A DNA stretch of 61,985 bases from the NCBI GenBank assembly GCA_017853175.1, contig JAFMKA010000005.1:1-61985 (forward strand), written 5' to 3'. Of this stretch, positions 1 to 9,293 are shown one piece after another. Under the pieces are notes generated by a model. The model was not told where the DNA came from, did no database searches, and was given only the letters and a program-made list of their open reading frames with translations. The DNA is from Steroidobacteraceae bacterium (lineage in GTDB: Bacteria; Pseudomonadota; Gammaproteobacteria; Steroidobacterales; Steroidobacteraceae). A program made the position numbers and the translations under genes. The first letter of the stretch is position 1, and every line of letters starts with the position of its first letter.

Positions 1-259
1 GAAGCTCCGTGAATCGACGCTCGATTTGGTAGTCACCATTTCCGACCACCACGAGACTGATTCGGCGTACTACGGGGGCAGCAATTTCGGGCTTAAGTTT
101 GGCGCTGCGACTGCCGAGGCCATTCCCGCGCACGGTCGGGCGTACTCGATTGTGCTACGTCTGCCCCCTCTGTCTACGGTGTTTCTGGCGCCAGTAGGTC
201 CGTCTGGGGGACGCAACGAGGCCTCTCCTTGGACCGCTCGGCGCGGTCGGCTGGTGTAA
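1..259 (+). CDS. glgB: 1,4-alpha-glucan branching enzyme GlgB, C-terminal end (partial)
   Basis: An open frame runs in from the left edge (first full codon at base 2) to TAA at 257-259, about 85 residues. The residues YYGGSNFG, then AHGRAYS, then LRLPPLSTVFL match the all-beta C-terminal domain of glycogen branching enzymes (family pattern YGGS, then WHGR.YSL, then LPPL). The enzyme makes alpha-1,6 branches in glycogen in the cytoplasm. The catalytic barrel lies outside the window, so the call rests on this tail only. An internal ATG at 26 is not the real start. The next feature, the SRP RNA, begins 16 bases after the stop. Confidence 0.75.
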   Translation, partial: KLRESTLDLVVTISDHHETDSAYYGGSNFGLKFGAATAEAIPAHGRAYSIVLRLPPLSTVFLAPVGPSGGRNEASPWTARRGRLV

Positions 260-262
260 ACT
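257..262 (+). promoter_or_regulatory. Possible -10 box for the SRP RNA gene
   Basis: TAAACT overlaps the glgB stop codon and lies about 13 bases before the presumed 5' end of the SRP RNA. A TTGGAC at 229-234 is the only -35-like hexamer nearby, but its 22-base spacing is too long. The assignment is weak. Confidence 0.25.
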
Positions 263-275
263 GTCGACCTTCAAT

Positions 276-388
276 GGCGTCCCGCACCGGTTCCTTCGCG
301 ACGACTAGCCGTTAACCCCGCCAGGCCCGGAAGGGAGCAACGGTCGCGGCGATGTCGGGTGCCGGAGTCCAGCTGGTGCGGGCCGCCT
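276..388 (+). ncRNA. ffs: Signal recognition particle RNA, small bacterial type (4.5S)
   Basis: The conserved apical domain is plain: a CAGGCCCGGAAGGGAGCA-type loop at about 321-339, the Ffh-binding GGAA tetraloop with its asymmetric AGCA bulge. The ends pair over a long helix (GGCG-CCCGCACCGG at 276-290 with CTGGTGCGGG-CCGCC at 373-387). The RNA forms SRP with Ffh and targets membrane proteins to FtsY/SecYEG. Exact ends are estimated from the helix. No U-tract terminator follows and dnaX starts about 15 bases downstream, so the RNA may be processed from a transcript that also carries dnaX. Confidence 0.9.
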
Positions 389-402
389 CCAGTAGGACGA
401 GC

Positions 403-2019
403 ATGAGCTACACCGCACTCGCGCGAAAATGGCGACCCCGCCGCTTCGATGAACTCACCGGGCAGGAGCATGTCCTGCAGGCGCTATCGAATGCCCTCGA
501 AACCAATCGAGTGCATCACGCGTTTTTATTCACGGGCACGCGTGGCGTCGGCAAGACGACCATCGCACGCATTCTTGCCAAGTGCCTCAATTGCGAGACG
601 GGTATGAGTTCCGCGCCTTGCGGAACGTGTGCGACCTGTCGCGAGATCGACGAGGGTCGCTTCGTTGATTTAATCGAGGTCGATGCGGCTTCGCGAACCA
701 AGGTCGATGACACCCGCGAACTGCTCGATAACGTGCAGTACGCGCCGACGCGAGGTCGATACAAGGTCTATCTCATAGACGAAGTCCACATGCTCTCGAC
801 GCACTCTTTCAATGCGTTGCTAAAAACGCTCGAAGAACCTCCGCCGCACGTCAAATTTTTACTGGCGACGACCGATCCTCAAAAATTACCGGTGACGGTG
901 CTCTCGCGCTGTCTGCAGTTCAATCTGAAGCGTTTGTCCGTCTCGATGATCGCCGATCGCATGAAGGTGATCCTCAAGGCCGAGAACATCGACTTCGAAC
1001 CTGCAGCGGTACGCCTCATCGCCGAGGCAGCTGACGGCAGCATGCGCGATGGTTTGTCCTTGCTCGATCAATTGCTCGCGTTCGGAGGCGGAAAAGTCGC
1101 CGAAGGCGAAGCCCGCGCCATGCTCGCGACGGTCGATCGCAGGCAGGTGTTTCAGTTGGCTCGATTGCTCGGGACGTCTGACCCTGCTGAGCTCATGCGC
1201 TTTGCCCAGTCGCTCGATGAGTGGGCGCCCGATTACGGCGACGTGCTCGATGCACTCGCGACGCTTCTGGTGCGGGTCGCGCTCAAGCAGACGCTGCCTA
1301 CGTACGAGGGCGACGAGCTGCATCCGTCGGAGCAACTTGCGGAGCTTGCCGCGGCGCTCAACCCCGAGGATGTACAGCTCTGTTACCAGACGGCGATTCT
1401 GGGGCGGCGTGACCTCGCCTGGGCACCTGACCCGCGTACCGGCTTCGAGATGACGTTGCTTCGCATGGTGGCCTTCCGCCTCTCCTCGGGGTCTACGGCC
1501 GCCCCTGGTGGCACTGCGGCGAGTTCAGGGCCGGTAGATGGCAAATCGCCTAGGCGGGCGTCGTCCGCCGCCGTGTCGCCCTCGATCCAGGCTCAAGGCG
1601 CGGTGGACATGCCGCCACGGGTAGCCCCTGGCGCGACCCTCGATCTCTCGCGTTGGCAGGAGACTATTGCGGGGCTTGAGCTCGGGGGAGCTGCGAGGCA
1701 GCTGGCAGCAAACTGCGCTTATGCCGGTCGGGAGGGCGGGCTGATTCGTCTGACGCTCGATCCGGCCCAGTCCTTGCTCAAGACCACCTCGTTGATCGAC
1801 AAGCTGTCGCAGGCCTTGTCGCGCGCACTCGGCGAGACGGTTCGCGTCGAGATCGAACTCGCGCAGGCGCCCGTCGACACGCCGGCCCGCGCAGAGCAGC
1901 GCGCCGCCGATGCGGAGCTCGACGAGGCCCGACGATCGCTCGAGTCTGACGCGACGATTCGGGGCTTCAAAGAAAAATTCGGCGCCAGCCTGAAGACAGA
2001 TTCAGTCAAACCGCATTGA
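403..2019 (+). CDS. dnaX: DNA polymerase III subunit gamma/tau
   Basis: This is the clamp-loader ATPase of the replicative polymerase, 538 residues from ATG 403. Residues 45-52 (GTRGVGKT) form Walker A, and four zinc-binding cysteines follow at 64, 73, 76 and 79, as in E. coli DnaX. An SRC sensor motif (LSRC) comes after. The start at 403 ([12 protein letters not shown]) is the family start and has AGGA a few bases upstream. An in-frame ATG at 352 lies inside the SRP RNA and is rejected. The protein is about 100 residues shorter than E. coli tau, mostly in the region before the C-terminal domain. I see no A-AAA-AAG slippery heptamer, so programmed gamma production is not supported. It is the first gene of dnaX-ybaB-recR. 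Confidence 0.96.
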   Translation: MSYTALARKWRPRRFDELTGQEHVLQALSNALETNRVHHAFLFTGTRGVGKTTIARILAKCLNCETGMSSAPCGTCATCREIDEGRFVDLIEVDAASRTKVDDTRELLDNVQYAPTRGRYKVYLIDEVHMLSTHSFNALLKTLEEPPPHVKFLLATTDPQKLPVTVLSRCLQFNLKRLSVSMIADRMKVILKAENIDFEPAAVRLIAEAADGSMRDGLSLLDQLLAFGGGKVAEGEARAMLATVDRRQVFQLARLLGTSDPAELMRFAQSLDEWAPDYGDVLDALATLLVRVALKQTLPTYEGDELHPSEQLAELAAALNPEDVQLCYQTAILGRRDLAWAPDPRTGFEMTLLRMVAFRLSSGSTAAPGGTAASSGPVDGKSPRRASSAAVSPSIQAQGAVDMPPRVAPGATLDLSRWQETIAGLELGGAARQLAANCAYAGREGGLIRLTLDPAQSLLKTTSLIDKLSQALSRALGETVRVEIELAQAPVDTPARAEQRAADAELDEARRSLESDATIRGFKEKFGASLKTDSVKPH

Positions 2020-2032
2020 AGGAAAATTAGCG

Positions 2033-2353
2033 ATGGCCAACTTCGGCAATATGATGAAACAAGCGGAAGCTCTTCAGCGCAATATGCAAAAGGCGCAGGA
2101 AGAGATCGCGCAGATGGAAGTCGTCGGAGAGTCGGGCGGCGGCATGGTCAAGGTCACGATGACCGGCAAGCACGAGGTGAAGCGTGTGCAGATCGAGCCG
2201 ACCGTCATCGGTGACGATCGCGAGATGCTCGAAGATTTGGTCGCAGCGGCCATCAACGATGCCGTGCGTCGTGTCGAAACAGAAAGCCAGCAACGCATGT
2301 CGTCATTGATGTCGGGACTGCGTTTGCCTCCCGGCTTCAAGATGCCGTTCTGA
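2033..2353 (+). CDS. ybaB: Nucleoid-associated protein YbaB/EbfC
   Basis: A 106-residue protein of the YbaB/EbfC family: an N-terminal helix rich in Met and Gln ([20 protein letters not shown]), then the beta core [22 protein letters not shown], and a C-terminal helix ending LPPGFKMPF, as in E. coli YbaB. It is a dimeric DNA-binding protein found on the nucleoid, with a proposed link to RecR function. It sits between dnaX (13-base gap) and recR (14-base gap), the usual order in gammaproteobacteria. GAAGGAAAAT upstream is a good ribosome-binding site for ATG 2033. Confidence 0.95.
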   Translation: MANFGNMMKQAEALQRNMQKAQEEIAQMEVVGESGGGMVKVTMTGKHEVKRVQIEPTVIGDDREMLEDLVAAAINDAVRRVETESQQRMSSLMSGLRLPPGFKMPF

Positions 2354-2367
2354 GTTAACGTCTTGAG

Positions 2368-2967
2368 ATGAAGCACACTCCCGCGCTCGCCCGGCTTATC
2401 GATTCGTTACGCACCTTGCCCGGTGTCGGTCCGAAGACTGCTCAGCGCATGGCGTTTCACTTGATGCAGGAAGGTCGCGATGGCGCGCGTGCGTTGACTG
2501 AAGCGCTTTCGGGTGCGCTCGCCAAGGTGGGTCGATGCCAGCAGTGCCGCATGCTCACCGAAAGTGAGTTGTGTTTCATTTGCAGCTCGACGCAGCGCGA
2601 TGCGAGCCAACTCTGTGTCGTCGAGTCACCGGCGGATGTCGTCGCCATCGAACAATCGGGTGGCTACCGTGGGCGATACTTTGTGTTGATGGGCCATCTG
2701 TCGCCGCTCGATGGAGTCGGACCTGAACAGCTGGGTGTCCGTGAACTCGAGGCGCTGCTCGAGTCGGGTGCCGTTCATGAGTTGATTCTCGCGACGAACC
2801 CCACGGTGGAGGGCGAGGCGACGGCGCATTTTCTCTCCGAAATCGCCAAGGCCCGAGGGTTGCGCGCGACGCGCATCGCCCATGGCGTGCCGATCGGCGG
2901 GGAGCTCGAGTACATCGACGGCGGAACGCTTGCCCATGCGCTCGCCGGGCGCCAGTCGCTGATCTAG
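2368..2967 (+). CDS. recR: Recombination mediator protein RecR
   Basis: A 199-residue protein, the normal length for RecR. It has the N-terminal helix-hairpin-helix ([16 protein letters not shown], residues about 15-30), a C4 zinc finger (Cys57, 60, 69, 72) and a Toprim domain ([13 protein letters not shown], then [15 protein letters not shown]). RecR acts with RecO (and RecF) to load RecA on SSB-coated gaps. It is the last gene of the dnaX-ybaB-recR set. Its last four bases overlap the 3' end of rsgA on the other strand. Confidence 0.96.
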   Translation: MKHTPALARLIDSLRTLPGVGPKTAQRMAFHLMQEGRDGARALTEALSGALAKVGRCQQCRMLTESELCFICSSTQRDASQLCVVESPADVVAIEQSGGYRGRYFVLMGHLSPLDGVGPEQLGVRELEALLESGAVHELILATNPTVEGEATAHFLSEIAKARGLRATRIAHGVPIGGELEYIDGGTLAHALAGRQSLI

Positions 2968-3875
2968 TCTCGCTTTCGGCCTGGGCCCTGAGCAGCCTTC
3001 AAATCTGCGTGCAGTCGCCGCAGTCGGCGGTAACTCTCGTATCGACGTTCATCCATCTGGCCGCCCTCTGCTGCGGCGCGCACGGCACAGCCCGGTTCGT
3101 GCATGTGCTGGCAGTCGGCAAAGCGACAGCCGATCGACAGTTGATCGACCTCGGGGAATCCGAGGCTGCGAGTCTCGAGCGAGTCGATCGCTGGCGCGAA
3201 GTCACGGACGCCCGGGGAGTCGATGACGTGACCACCGCTTGGCAGGTCATGTAGCGAAGAGCTCGTGGTGGTGTGGCGGCCTTCGGCATCTCGATCGAGT
3301 TCACCCGTTGCGAGATCGATGCCTGGAATGAGTCGCCCAATGAGTGATGATTTTCCGACGCCCGACTGCCCGACGAACATACTCGTCTCGTTGCGGAGAA
3401 TTTCATTGAGCGAATCGAGACCTTGTCCATTGTCGGCGCTACAAAGGAGCACGGGATATCCCGCCTTCTCGAAAGACTGGGTGAGGGCAGAGAAGTCGGC
3501 GTCGGGGGTCAGATCGCTTTTATTGACGAGGACTAGCGCTCTGATGCCCGCCGACGAGGCGGCGCAGAGATAACGGTCGATGATGAATAGATCGGGCATC
3601 GGTACGGGCGCCATCACGGCGACCAAGAGCGAGAGATTCGCGACTACCGGCTCGGCATCGCCGCGCAGTGTGGCGCGTGCGAGGAGGGTGCGGCGCGGCA
3701 GGATCTCGGTGACGTGCACCTCGGAATGAGTCGCGTCTTCATTGCAACGTACCCGGTCACCGCAGACCACCTGCAGACGACGCCCAAAGGGTCGCGCTTG
3801 AACGATACGTCCCTTGTCGTCGCGAACCCGGACGTGACGCCCGTACGCGGCAATGACTTGCGCTTCGAATTCCAA
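2964..3875 (-). CDS. rsgA: Ribosome small-subunit-dependent GTPase A
   Basis: RsgA (YjeQ) is a late 30S assembly GTPase. The 303-residue protein has an OB fold at the N-terminus, then the circularly permuted GTPase order: G4 (NKSD, 118-121) precedes G1 (GQSGVGKSS, 169-177) and G3 (DSPG, 219-222). The zinc knuckle has Cys250, Cys255, His257 and Cys263. The frame opens with TTG at 3875; I see no in-frame ATG or GTG close by that would keep the full OB fold. The gene is convergent with recR and divergent from orn, a frequent gammaproteobacterial neighbour. Confidence 0.95.
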   Translation of the reverse strand: MEFEAQVIAAYGRHVRVRDDKGRIVQARPFGRRLQVVCGDRVRCNEDATHSEVHVTEILPRRTLLARATLRGDAEPVVANLSLLVAVMAPVPMPDLFIIDRYLCAASSAGIRALVLVNKSDLTPDADFSALTQSFEKAGYPVLLCSADNGQGLDSLNEILRNETSMFVGQSGVGKSSLIGRLIPGIDLATGELDRDAEGRHTTTSSSLHDLPSGGHVIDSPGVRDFAPAIDSLETRSLGFPEVDQLSIGCRFADCQHMHEPGCAVRAAAEGGQMDERRYESYRRLRRLHADLKAAQGPGRKRD

Positions 3876-3942
3876 GATGGGCGCACTCTAGCCTCTGATA
3901 GACTTTCGCTCAATCTAAAAGACCCTACGACGGACCGTTACC

Positions 3943-4503
3943 ATGCCGAGTCGCGACGCGCTGATCTGGATCGATCTCGAGATGACCGGGCTCAAGCCTG
4001 ACTCGGACACCATCATTGAGATTGCGACCTTGGTGACCGACTCGTCTCTGCAACTCATCGCCGAAGGTCCGGTGCTCGCGATCCATCAGGATGACGCCAC
4101 GCTGGCACGCATGGACGAATGGAACCAGCGGCAGCATGGTGGCTCGGGTCTCATCGCTCGCGTCCGGGCGAGCACGATCACGCTCGCCGAGGCCGAGCGT
4201 CAGACGCTCGAGTTTTTAGCGCAACACGTGGAGCCCGGCGCGTCGCCCATGTGTGGCAACAGCATTTGCCAAGACCGTCGTTTCATGGCGCGTCTGATGC
4301 CGAAGCTCGAGGCATTCTTCCATTACCGTAACCTCGACGTGAGTACCGTCAAGGAATTAGCAAAGCGCTGGTCACCCGAACTCGCCGCAGCCTTCAACAA
4401 GGAAGGTACGCATCTTGCGCTCGATGACATTCGCGAGTCGGTACGCGAGTTGCAGTATTACCGCGAGCGATTCTTCGTATTCGGTCCGCGAGGCGCGTGC
4501 TGA
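3943..4503 (+). CDS. orn: Oligoribonuclease
   Basis: A 186-residue DEDDh 3'-5' exonuclease that degrades two- to five-nucleotide RNAs, including pGpG from cyclic-di-GMP turnover. The ExoI motif is IDLEMTG (Asp11, Glu13), ExoII lies around NSICQDRRF, and ExoIII has [11 protein letters not shown] with the catalytic His and Asp. Length and motif order match E. coli Orn. It is divergent from rsgA over 67 bases, and its last seven bases overlap the GTG start of the next gene. Confidence 0.96.
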   Translation: MPSRDALIWIDLEMTGLKPDSDTIIEIATLVTDSSLQLIAEGPVLAIHQDDATLARMDEWNQRQHGGSGLIARVRASTITLAEAERQTLEFLAQHVEPGASPMCGNSICQDRRFMARLMPKLEAFFHYRNLDVSTVKELAKRWSPELAAAFNKEGTHLALDDIRESVRELQYYRERFFVFGPRGAC

Positions 4504-5483
4504 ACGTGACGGCAATTGATCTTCCGACCTTCGATGATGTCGTCGCCGCTCAGGGTCGATTGAGCGGGCGCGTGTTACGCACGCCGGTGATGAGCTTCCC
4601 GCGCTTCGATGCGCGGGTCGGCCGTCGCGTACTGTTCAAGTGTGAGAACCTTCAGCACGTCGGTGCCTTCAAAGTGCGCGGGGCGACCAACGCGTTGTTG
4701 CAACTCGCGTCCGACTCGAAAATCGTCGCCACACACTCCTCGGGTAATCATGGTGCTGCGCTCGCTCGAGCCGCGCGCGAGCTCGGCTGGCGGTGCGTGG
4801 TCGTAGCGCCAAGAGATGCCTCGCCGGTGAAACTGCAATCGATCCGCGCTGAGGGCGCCGAGCTTGTCTCCTGCGAGCCGGGGCTCGCAGCCCGTGAGGC
4901 CGCGCTCGCTGACGTAGTCACGCGCACGGGCGCCGCGGTGGTTCATCCATTCGACGATTCTCGAGTAATCGCTGGTCAGGGCACGGCGGCTCTCGAGCTG
5001 CTGAGCGAGCACCCCGATATCGACGTCATCACAGCGCCGGTTGGGGGTGGTGGCTTAATGTCGGGTACGGCCATCGCCAGCAAGGCGATGATTCCCGAAT
5101 GTCGTGTGATCGGTGTCGAGCCGGAGACGGCTGACGATGCCGCGCGCTCGTTTCACGGCGGCACGCGCGTGGGTATTCAGGGCTCGCCGCCGACAATCGC
5201 GGATGGCCTTCGAGGGTCGATCGGAGTTCGACCCTTTGCTCTCTTTAGGGCGCTCGTCGACGACGTCTTGACGGTGTCCGAGAGCGCGATCGTCTCCGCG
5301 ATGCGCATCGCACTCGAAGATTTGAGATTACTCATCGAGCCCTCTTCGGCGGTGCCGTTAGCCGCGCTCATCGACGGCCGCATCGGAAGACCGGGAGAGA
5401 CGATCGGTGTGATCGTTTCAGGCGGAAACGTCGATCTTTCGGTCTGTCCGTTTTTAGCGGGTCGGGCGTCGCTTAACGCTTAG
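4497..5483 (+). CDS. PLP-dependent threonine/serine dehydratase-like enzyme (fold type II)
   Basis: A 328-residue pyridoxal-phosphate enzyme of the serine/threonine ammonia-lyase family. The Schiff-base lysine is in [10 protein letters not shown] (Lys59), the substrate loop is SSGNHG, and a glycine-rich phosphate loop is [10 protein letters not shown]. The length without an ACT domain fits catabolic threonine dehydratase, serine racemase or threo-3-hydroxyaspartate ammonia-lyase rather than IlvA. Sequence alone does not choose among these. The start is GTG 4497, overlapping orn; GTG 4506 is an alternative. It is convergent with ppsA. Confidence 0.88.
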   Translation: MLNVTAIDLPTFDDVVAAQGRLSGRVLRTPVMSFPRFDARVGRRVLFKCENLQHVGAFKVRGATNALLQLASDSKIVATHSSGNHGAALARAARELGWRCVVVAPRDASPVKLQSIRAEGAELVSCEPGLAAREAALADVVTRTGAAVVHPFDDSRVIAGQGTAALELLSEHPDIDVITAPVGGGGLMSGTAIASKAMIPECRVIGVEPETADDAARSFHGGTRVGIQGSPPTIADGLRGSIGVRPFALFRALVDDVLTVSESAIVSAMRIALEDLRLLIEPSSAVPLAALIDGRIGRPGETIGVIVSGGNVDLSVCPFLAGRASLNA

Positions 5484-7842
5484 CCGCTAAGGCGGCGTCC
5501 TGCGCGAGCATCAGCCAGGTTTCAATCACCGTGTCGGGGTTGAGCGAGAGGCTGTCGATCCCTTCTTCGACGAGCCAACGCGCGAAATCGGGGTGATCGG
5601 AAGGTCCCTGTCCGCAAATACCGACGTACTTATTGGCTTTGCGACAGGCGCGAATTGCCATCGAGAGCATTTCTTTTACGGCCGGATCGCGTTCATCGAA
5701 GTGCTGCGCGACGATGCCGGAATCACGATCGACGCCGAGCGTGAGCTGGGTCATATCGTTCGAGCCGATCGACATGCCATCGAAGAACTCGAGGAAACGT
5801 TCGGCGAGCACCGCATTCGAGGGTAGCTCGCACATCATGATAATTTTGAGATCGTTCTCGCCACGCTTTAGACCATTGGTGGCCAGCAAGTCCGTGACTT
5901 CTTTTGCTTCGCGCAAGGTTCGTACGAACGGCACCATGAGCTGTACGTTGGTGAGCCCCATTTCGTTGCGTACTTTTTTAAGCGCGCGGCATTCGAGTTC
6001 GAAGCAGGCTCGGAAGTTGATGTCGGTGTAGCGCGCTGCACCGCGGAACCCGATCATCGGATTTTCTTCGGTCGGTTCGTACAGGCGTCCGCCGATGAGG
6101 TTGGCGTACTCGTTCGATTTGAAATCGGAGAGGCGCACGATGACCGGCTCGGGTGCAAACGCGGCGGCGATTTGCGCCACGCCCTCGGCGAGCTTGTCGA
6201 CGTAAAAACCGACGGGATCGGCGTAACCCGACATCTGCGCGCGGATTTCATCTTTGAGTTGCGCGTTGAGCTGATCGAACTCGAGCAAGGCGCGAGGGTG
6301 TACGCCGATCATGCGGTTGATGATGAACTCGAGGCGCGCGAGGCCTACACCGCGATGCGGAATACTCGCGAAGTCGAAGGCGCGATCGGGGTTACCCACG
6401 TTCATCATGATTTTGACCGGAGCTGGAGGCAGGGCATCGAGCTCGATCTGACGACGCTCGAAGTCGAGCGCGCCCTCATACACAAAACCGGTATCGCCCT
6501 CCGCACAAGAGACCGTGACGGGCTGTCCCTCGCGAATGCTGCTCGTGGCGTTGCCGCAGCCGACAACCGCCGGGATCCCGAGCTCTCGCGCGATGATCGC
6601 GGCATGGCAGGTGCGACCGCCACGGTTCGTCACGATCGCCGAGGCGCGTTTCATAACGGGTTCCCAGTCAGGGTCGGTCATGTCGGCGACGAGCACATCG
6701 CCGGGTTGAACGCGCGCCATCTGCGACGGATCGGAGATCACGCGGGCAGGGCCCGCGCCGATACGCTGCCCGATGCTGCGGCCTTGTGCGATGACCTTGG
6801 AGCGCTTGGCGAGCGTGTAACGCTGGATCGTACGGCCGCTGCGACTCTGTACGGTCTCGGGCCTCGCTTGAAGGATGTACAGCGTGCCGGTGGCCCCGTC
6901 TTTGCCCCACTCGATATCCATCGGACGGCCGTAATGCGCCTCGATGATCAGCGCCTGCTTGGCGAGCTCGACCAGATCGGCGTCGTTGAGGCAGAACCGC
7001 TGCCGGTCGGCTGGCGCGACCTCGACGGTGCGAACACGCTCGGCGGCTCCCGGTTCACCGTAGACCATTTTGATGGCCTTAGCGCCAAGGTTACGACGCA
7101 GAACGGCATGGCGACCGGCACGCACGGCGGGCTTGTAGAGATAAAACTCGTCCGGGTTTACGGCGCCTTGGACCACGGTTTCGCCGAGGCCATAAGAGGC
7201 GGTGATGAATACGACATCGCGGAAGCCGCTGTCGGTGTCGAGCGTGAACATCACGCCGCTCGCGCCGAGATCGGAGCGCACCATTTGTTGGATGCCAGCG
7301 GATAGCGCGACCTGTGAATGATCGAAGCCTTGATGAACGCGATAGGCGATAGCGCGGTCATTAAAGAGCGAGGCGAAGACGTGACGCATGGCCTCGATGA
7401 CGGCGTCTTCGCCTTGCACGTTCAGAAAGGTTTCTTGCTGACCGGCGAAGGAGGCCTCGGGCAGATCTTCGGCGGTCGCCGATGAGCGGACCGCTACCGA
7501 CACGTTCGGGCCGAAGCGACGATAGCCCTCTCGCACGGCCTTCTCGAGTTCCGCGGGGAGCGGCGCGTCGAGGATCCAGCCCCTGATGGTGGCGCCAACC
7601 TCGGAGAGGCGCACCACGTCGTCTACGTCGAGTGACTGCAGTAACTCGCGAATTCGTTGGTCGAGGCCGTTGTGCCCGAGCATCTGCCGATACGCTGCTG
7701 CCGTCGTCGCAAAGCCGCCCGGAACCTTGACGCCGAGTCGGGCGAGTTGCCCGATCATTTCTCCGATGGAAGCATTCTTGCCGCCGACGGTTTCGACGTC
7801 GTGCATGGTCAGGCGTTCGAAGGGCAGGACGAGTTCGGTCAC
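5473..7842 (-). CDS. ppsA: Phosphoenolpyruvate synthase
   Basis: PEP synthase converts pyruvate and ATP to PEP, AMP and phosphate in gluconeogenesis. The N-terminus has [14 protein letters not shown] of the ATP-grasp PPDK domain, the swivelling domain carries the phosphohistidine in [11 protein letters not shown], and the C-terminal barrel ends [28 protein letters not shown]. The frame is open to 8121, but the family start is GTG 7842: it gives 789 residues (E. coli 792) and has AAGGA seven bases upstream. The gene is divergent from its regulator ppsR, and its 3' end overlaps the dehydratase gene by 11 bases. Confidence 0.96.
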   Translation of the reverse strand: MTELVLPFERLTMHDVETVGGKNASIGEMIGQLARLGVKVPGGFATTAAAYRQMLGHNGLDQRIRELLQSLDVDDVVRLSEVGATIRGWILDAPLPAELEKAVREGYRRFGPNVSVAVRSSATAEDLPEASFAGQQETFLNVQGEDAVIEAMRHVFASLFNDRAIAYRVHQGFDHSQVALSAGIQQMVRSDLGASGVMFTLDTDSGFRDVVFITASYGLGETVVQGAVNPDEFYLYKPAVRAGRHAVLRRNLGAKAIKMVYGEPGAAERVRTVEVAPADRQRFCLNDADLVELAKQALIIEAHYGRPMDIEWGKDGATGTLYILQARPETVQSRSGRTIQRYTLAKRSKVIAQGRSIGQRIGAGPARVISDPSQMARVQPGDVLVADMTDPDWEPVMKRASAIVTNRGGRTCHAAIIARELGIPAVVGCGNATSSIREGQPVTVSCAEGDTGFVYEGALDFERRQIELDALPPAPVKIMMNVGNPDRAFDFASIPHRGVGLARLEFIINRMIGVHPRALLEFDQLNAQLKDEIRAQMSGYADPVGFYVDKLAEGVAQIAAAFAPEPVIVRLSDFKSNEYANLIGGRLYEPTEENPMIGFRGAARYTDINFRACFELECRALKKVRNEMGLTNVQLMVPFVRTLREAKEVTDLLATNGLKRGENDLKIIMMCELPSNAVLAERFLEFFDGMSIGSNDMTQLTLGVDRDSGIVAQHFDERDPAVKEMLSMAIRACRKANKYVGICGQGPSDHPDFARWLVEEGIDSLSLNPDTVIETWLMLAQDAALAAKR

Positions 7843-7912
7843 TTGCGCATCCTTGAGTTGTCGGGCGGGTCGAGGGAGACTGGCGTCTGGCGATTGATGG
7901 GTAGAACCACTC

Positions 7913-8734
7913 GTGACAGCACGAACCGTATTTTTTGTTTCCGACCAAACCGGCGTCACGGCGGAGACCATGGGGCACAGCCTGTTGACGCAGTTCGACG
8001 GGCTGCAATTTCGGGCCGTGACTCTGCCATTTGTCTCCACCATTGACAAGGCACGCGAGGCGGTTCGGCGTATCAATGCCTCGGGTGCCGAAGAGGGCGC
8101 TAGGCCCATCGTTTTCAGCACCTTGGTTCAGGACGACTTGCGGCTCGTATTACGCGAGGCTGAAGGGCTGGTGCTTGATTTCTTCGAAGCTTTCGTAGGT
8201 CCGATGGAGCGCGAGCTCGGTACGCGTTCGACGCACAGCTCAGGTAAGGCGCACGGCATCTCCGATTCGGTGGGTTATGCCGCCCGCATCGATGCTACGA
8301 ATTACGCGCTCTCGAACGATGATGGTTCGAATCGCGACTATTCGAAAGCCGATGTCGTGCTGGTGGGTGTCTCGCGCTCAGGCAAGACGCCGACCTGTCT
8401 GTACCTTGCGATGCAGTACGGCATCTTTGCGGCGAACTATCCCTTGACCGACGATGATCTCGAGTCGGCTCGTCTACCGCCGGCGCTGCAAGCGCACAAA
8501 GGTAAACTCTTCGGGCTGCGAATCGCGCCCAACCGGCTGCAGCAGATTCGTCAGGAGCGCAGGCCGAACAGTCGCTATGCCTCACCGCCGCAGGTTCAGT
8601 TTGAAACCCGCGCCGCAGATGCCATTTTTCAGCGAAACGCGATTCCGGTGCTCGACACCACCGAATGCTCGATCGAGGAAATCTCGGCCCGAATCCTCGA
8701 GGCCACGGGTATCGAACGCCGCGTTCGTCCATGA
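7913..8734 (+). CDS. ppsR: PEP synthase regulatory protein (bifunctional kinase/pyrophosphorylase)
   Basis: A 273-residue DUF299 protein. The N-terminus ([22 protein letters not shown]) and the P-loop ([15 protein letters not shown]) are typical. The family uses ADP to phosphorylate a threonine of PpsA and inactivate it, and Pi to reverse this. Its divergent placement next to ppsA, 70 bases away, supports the partner assignment. The GTG start at 7913 lies five bases after a TAGAAC hexamer, with no clear ribosome-binding site, so the mRNA may be leaderless. Confidence 0.95.
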   Translation: MTARTVFFVSDQTGVTAETMGHSLLTQFDGLQFRAVTLPFVSTIDKAREAVRRINASGAEEGARPIVFSTLVQDDLRLVLREAEGLVLDFFEAFVGPMERELGTRSTHSSGKAHGISDSVGYAARIDATNYALSNDDGSNRDYSKADVVLVGVSRSGKTPTCLYLAMQYGIFAANYPLTDDDLESARLPPALQAHKGKLFGLRIAPNRLQQIRQERRPNSRYASPPQVQFETRAADAIFQRNAIPVLDTTECSIEEISARILEATGIERRVRP

Positions 8735-8774
8735 CGTGCGCCTGACAGTCGCGCTATAGTTCAATCTTCAATCA
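8735..8774 (+). promoter_or_regulatory. Possible sigma-70 promoter of the DUF1249 gene
   Basis: A TATAGT -10-like hexamer stands at about 8753-8758, with ATGACG about 18 bases upstream as a four-of-six -35, partly inside the end of ppsR. This would start transcription about ten bases before ATG 8775. Confidence 0.35.
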
Positions 8775-9293
8775 ATGAAATCGTCCTCCGACAACTTCGA
8801 CTCGCGCAAACTTGCCCTGCAGGGCCTGCTCGGCGAACCCTTGTTGCCGGCGAGCTGGCGATCGAGGCCTCGCAGCCTCGTAGCGCTGATGGCTCTCTAT
8901 GAAAGCAATCACCGAAGACTGGGCGCGCTCGCAGGGGAGTTGCGTTCGGTCGACGGATTACATCGCTCGAGTGTTCAGGGTGACGTCGAGCTCGAACTTC
9001 GCGTGACCGAGCGTTCGCCTTATACGACGATGCTGCAGCTCACCTACGTGTTTTCGGACGATGGGTCGGTGCCCAATGCGCCCGATATGGAAGTGAGGGT
9101 CTACCACGACGCTCGTCTTGCCGAGGCGCACTCGTGGGCCGATACCCACGAGCACCCGCTGCTACGCGGATGGCGTCAGCACGCGGGGCTCGATCTCGAT
9201 CAGCGTTGGGCACGCAACATGATGCTCAACAAATGGCTCGAGTATTGTCTCGAGCGTGGGCACGGATTTACGCGGCTTCGCGCTTCGCCGTAA
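8775..9293 (+). CDS. DUF1249 family protein (YqiB-like)
   Basis: A 172-residue protein of the DUF1249/YqiB family: an N-terminal LMALYESNHRRL segment, a beta-rich middle (LELRVTERSPYTTMLQLTYVF), then MEVRVYHDARLAEA, and LNKWLEYCLERGHGF at the end. The family function is not established. No membrane segment or catalytic motif is visible. In E. coli yqiB lies near tolC, nudF and cpdA, none of which are here. The 3' end overlaps the convergent prc gene by 26 bases. Confidence 0.85.
   Translation: MKSSSDNFDSRKLALQGLLGEPLLPASWRSRPRSLVALMALYESNHRRLGALAGELRSVDGLHRSSVQGDVELELRVTERSPYTTMLQLTYVFSDDGSVPNAPDMEVRVYHDARLAEAHSWADTHEHPLLRGWRQHAGLDLDQRWARNMMLNKWLEYCLERGHGFTRLRASP

Noticed and set aside
352-402. 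Upstream in-frame start for dnaX at ATG 352
   Set aside because: These 17 codons are the 3' half of the SRP RNA; the family start [12 protein letters not shown] is at 403 with AGGA upstream.
6172-7305. A 377-codon open frame antisense to ppsA
   Set aside because: Same codon-usage shadow effect; no motif and no ribosome-binding site.
7843-8121. A 93-residue N-terminal extension of ppsA
   Set aside because: It overlaps the start of ppsR on the other strand and has no similarity to PpsA; GTG 7842 with AAGGA gives the family length.
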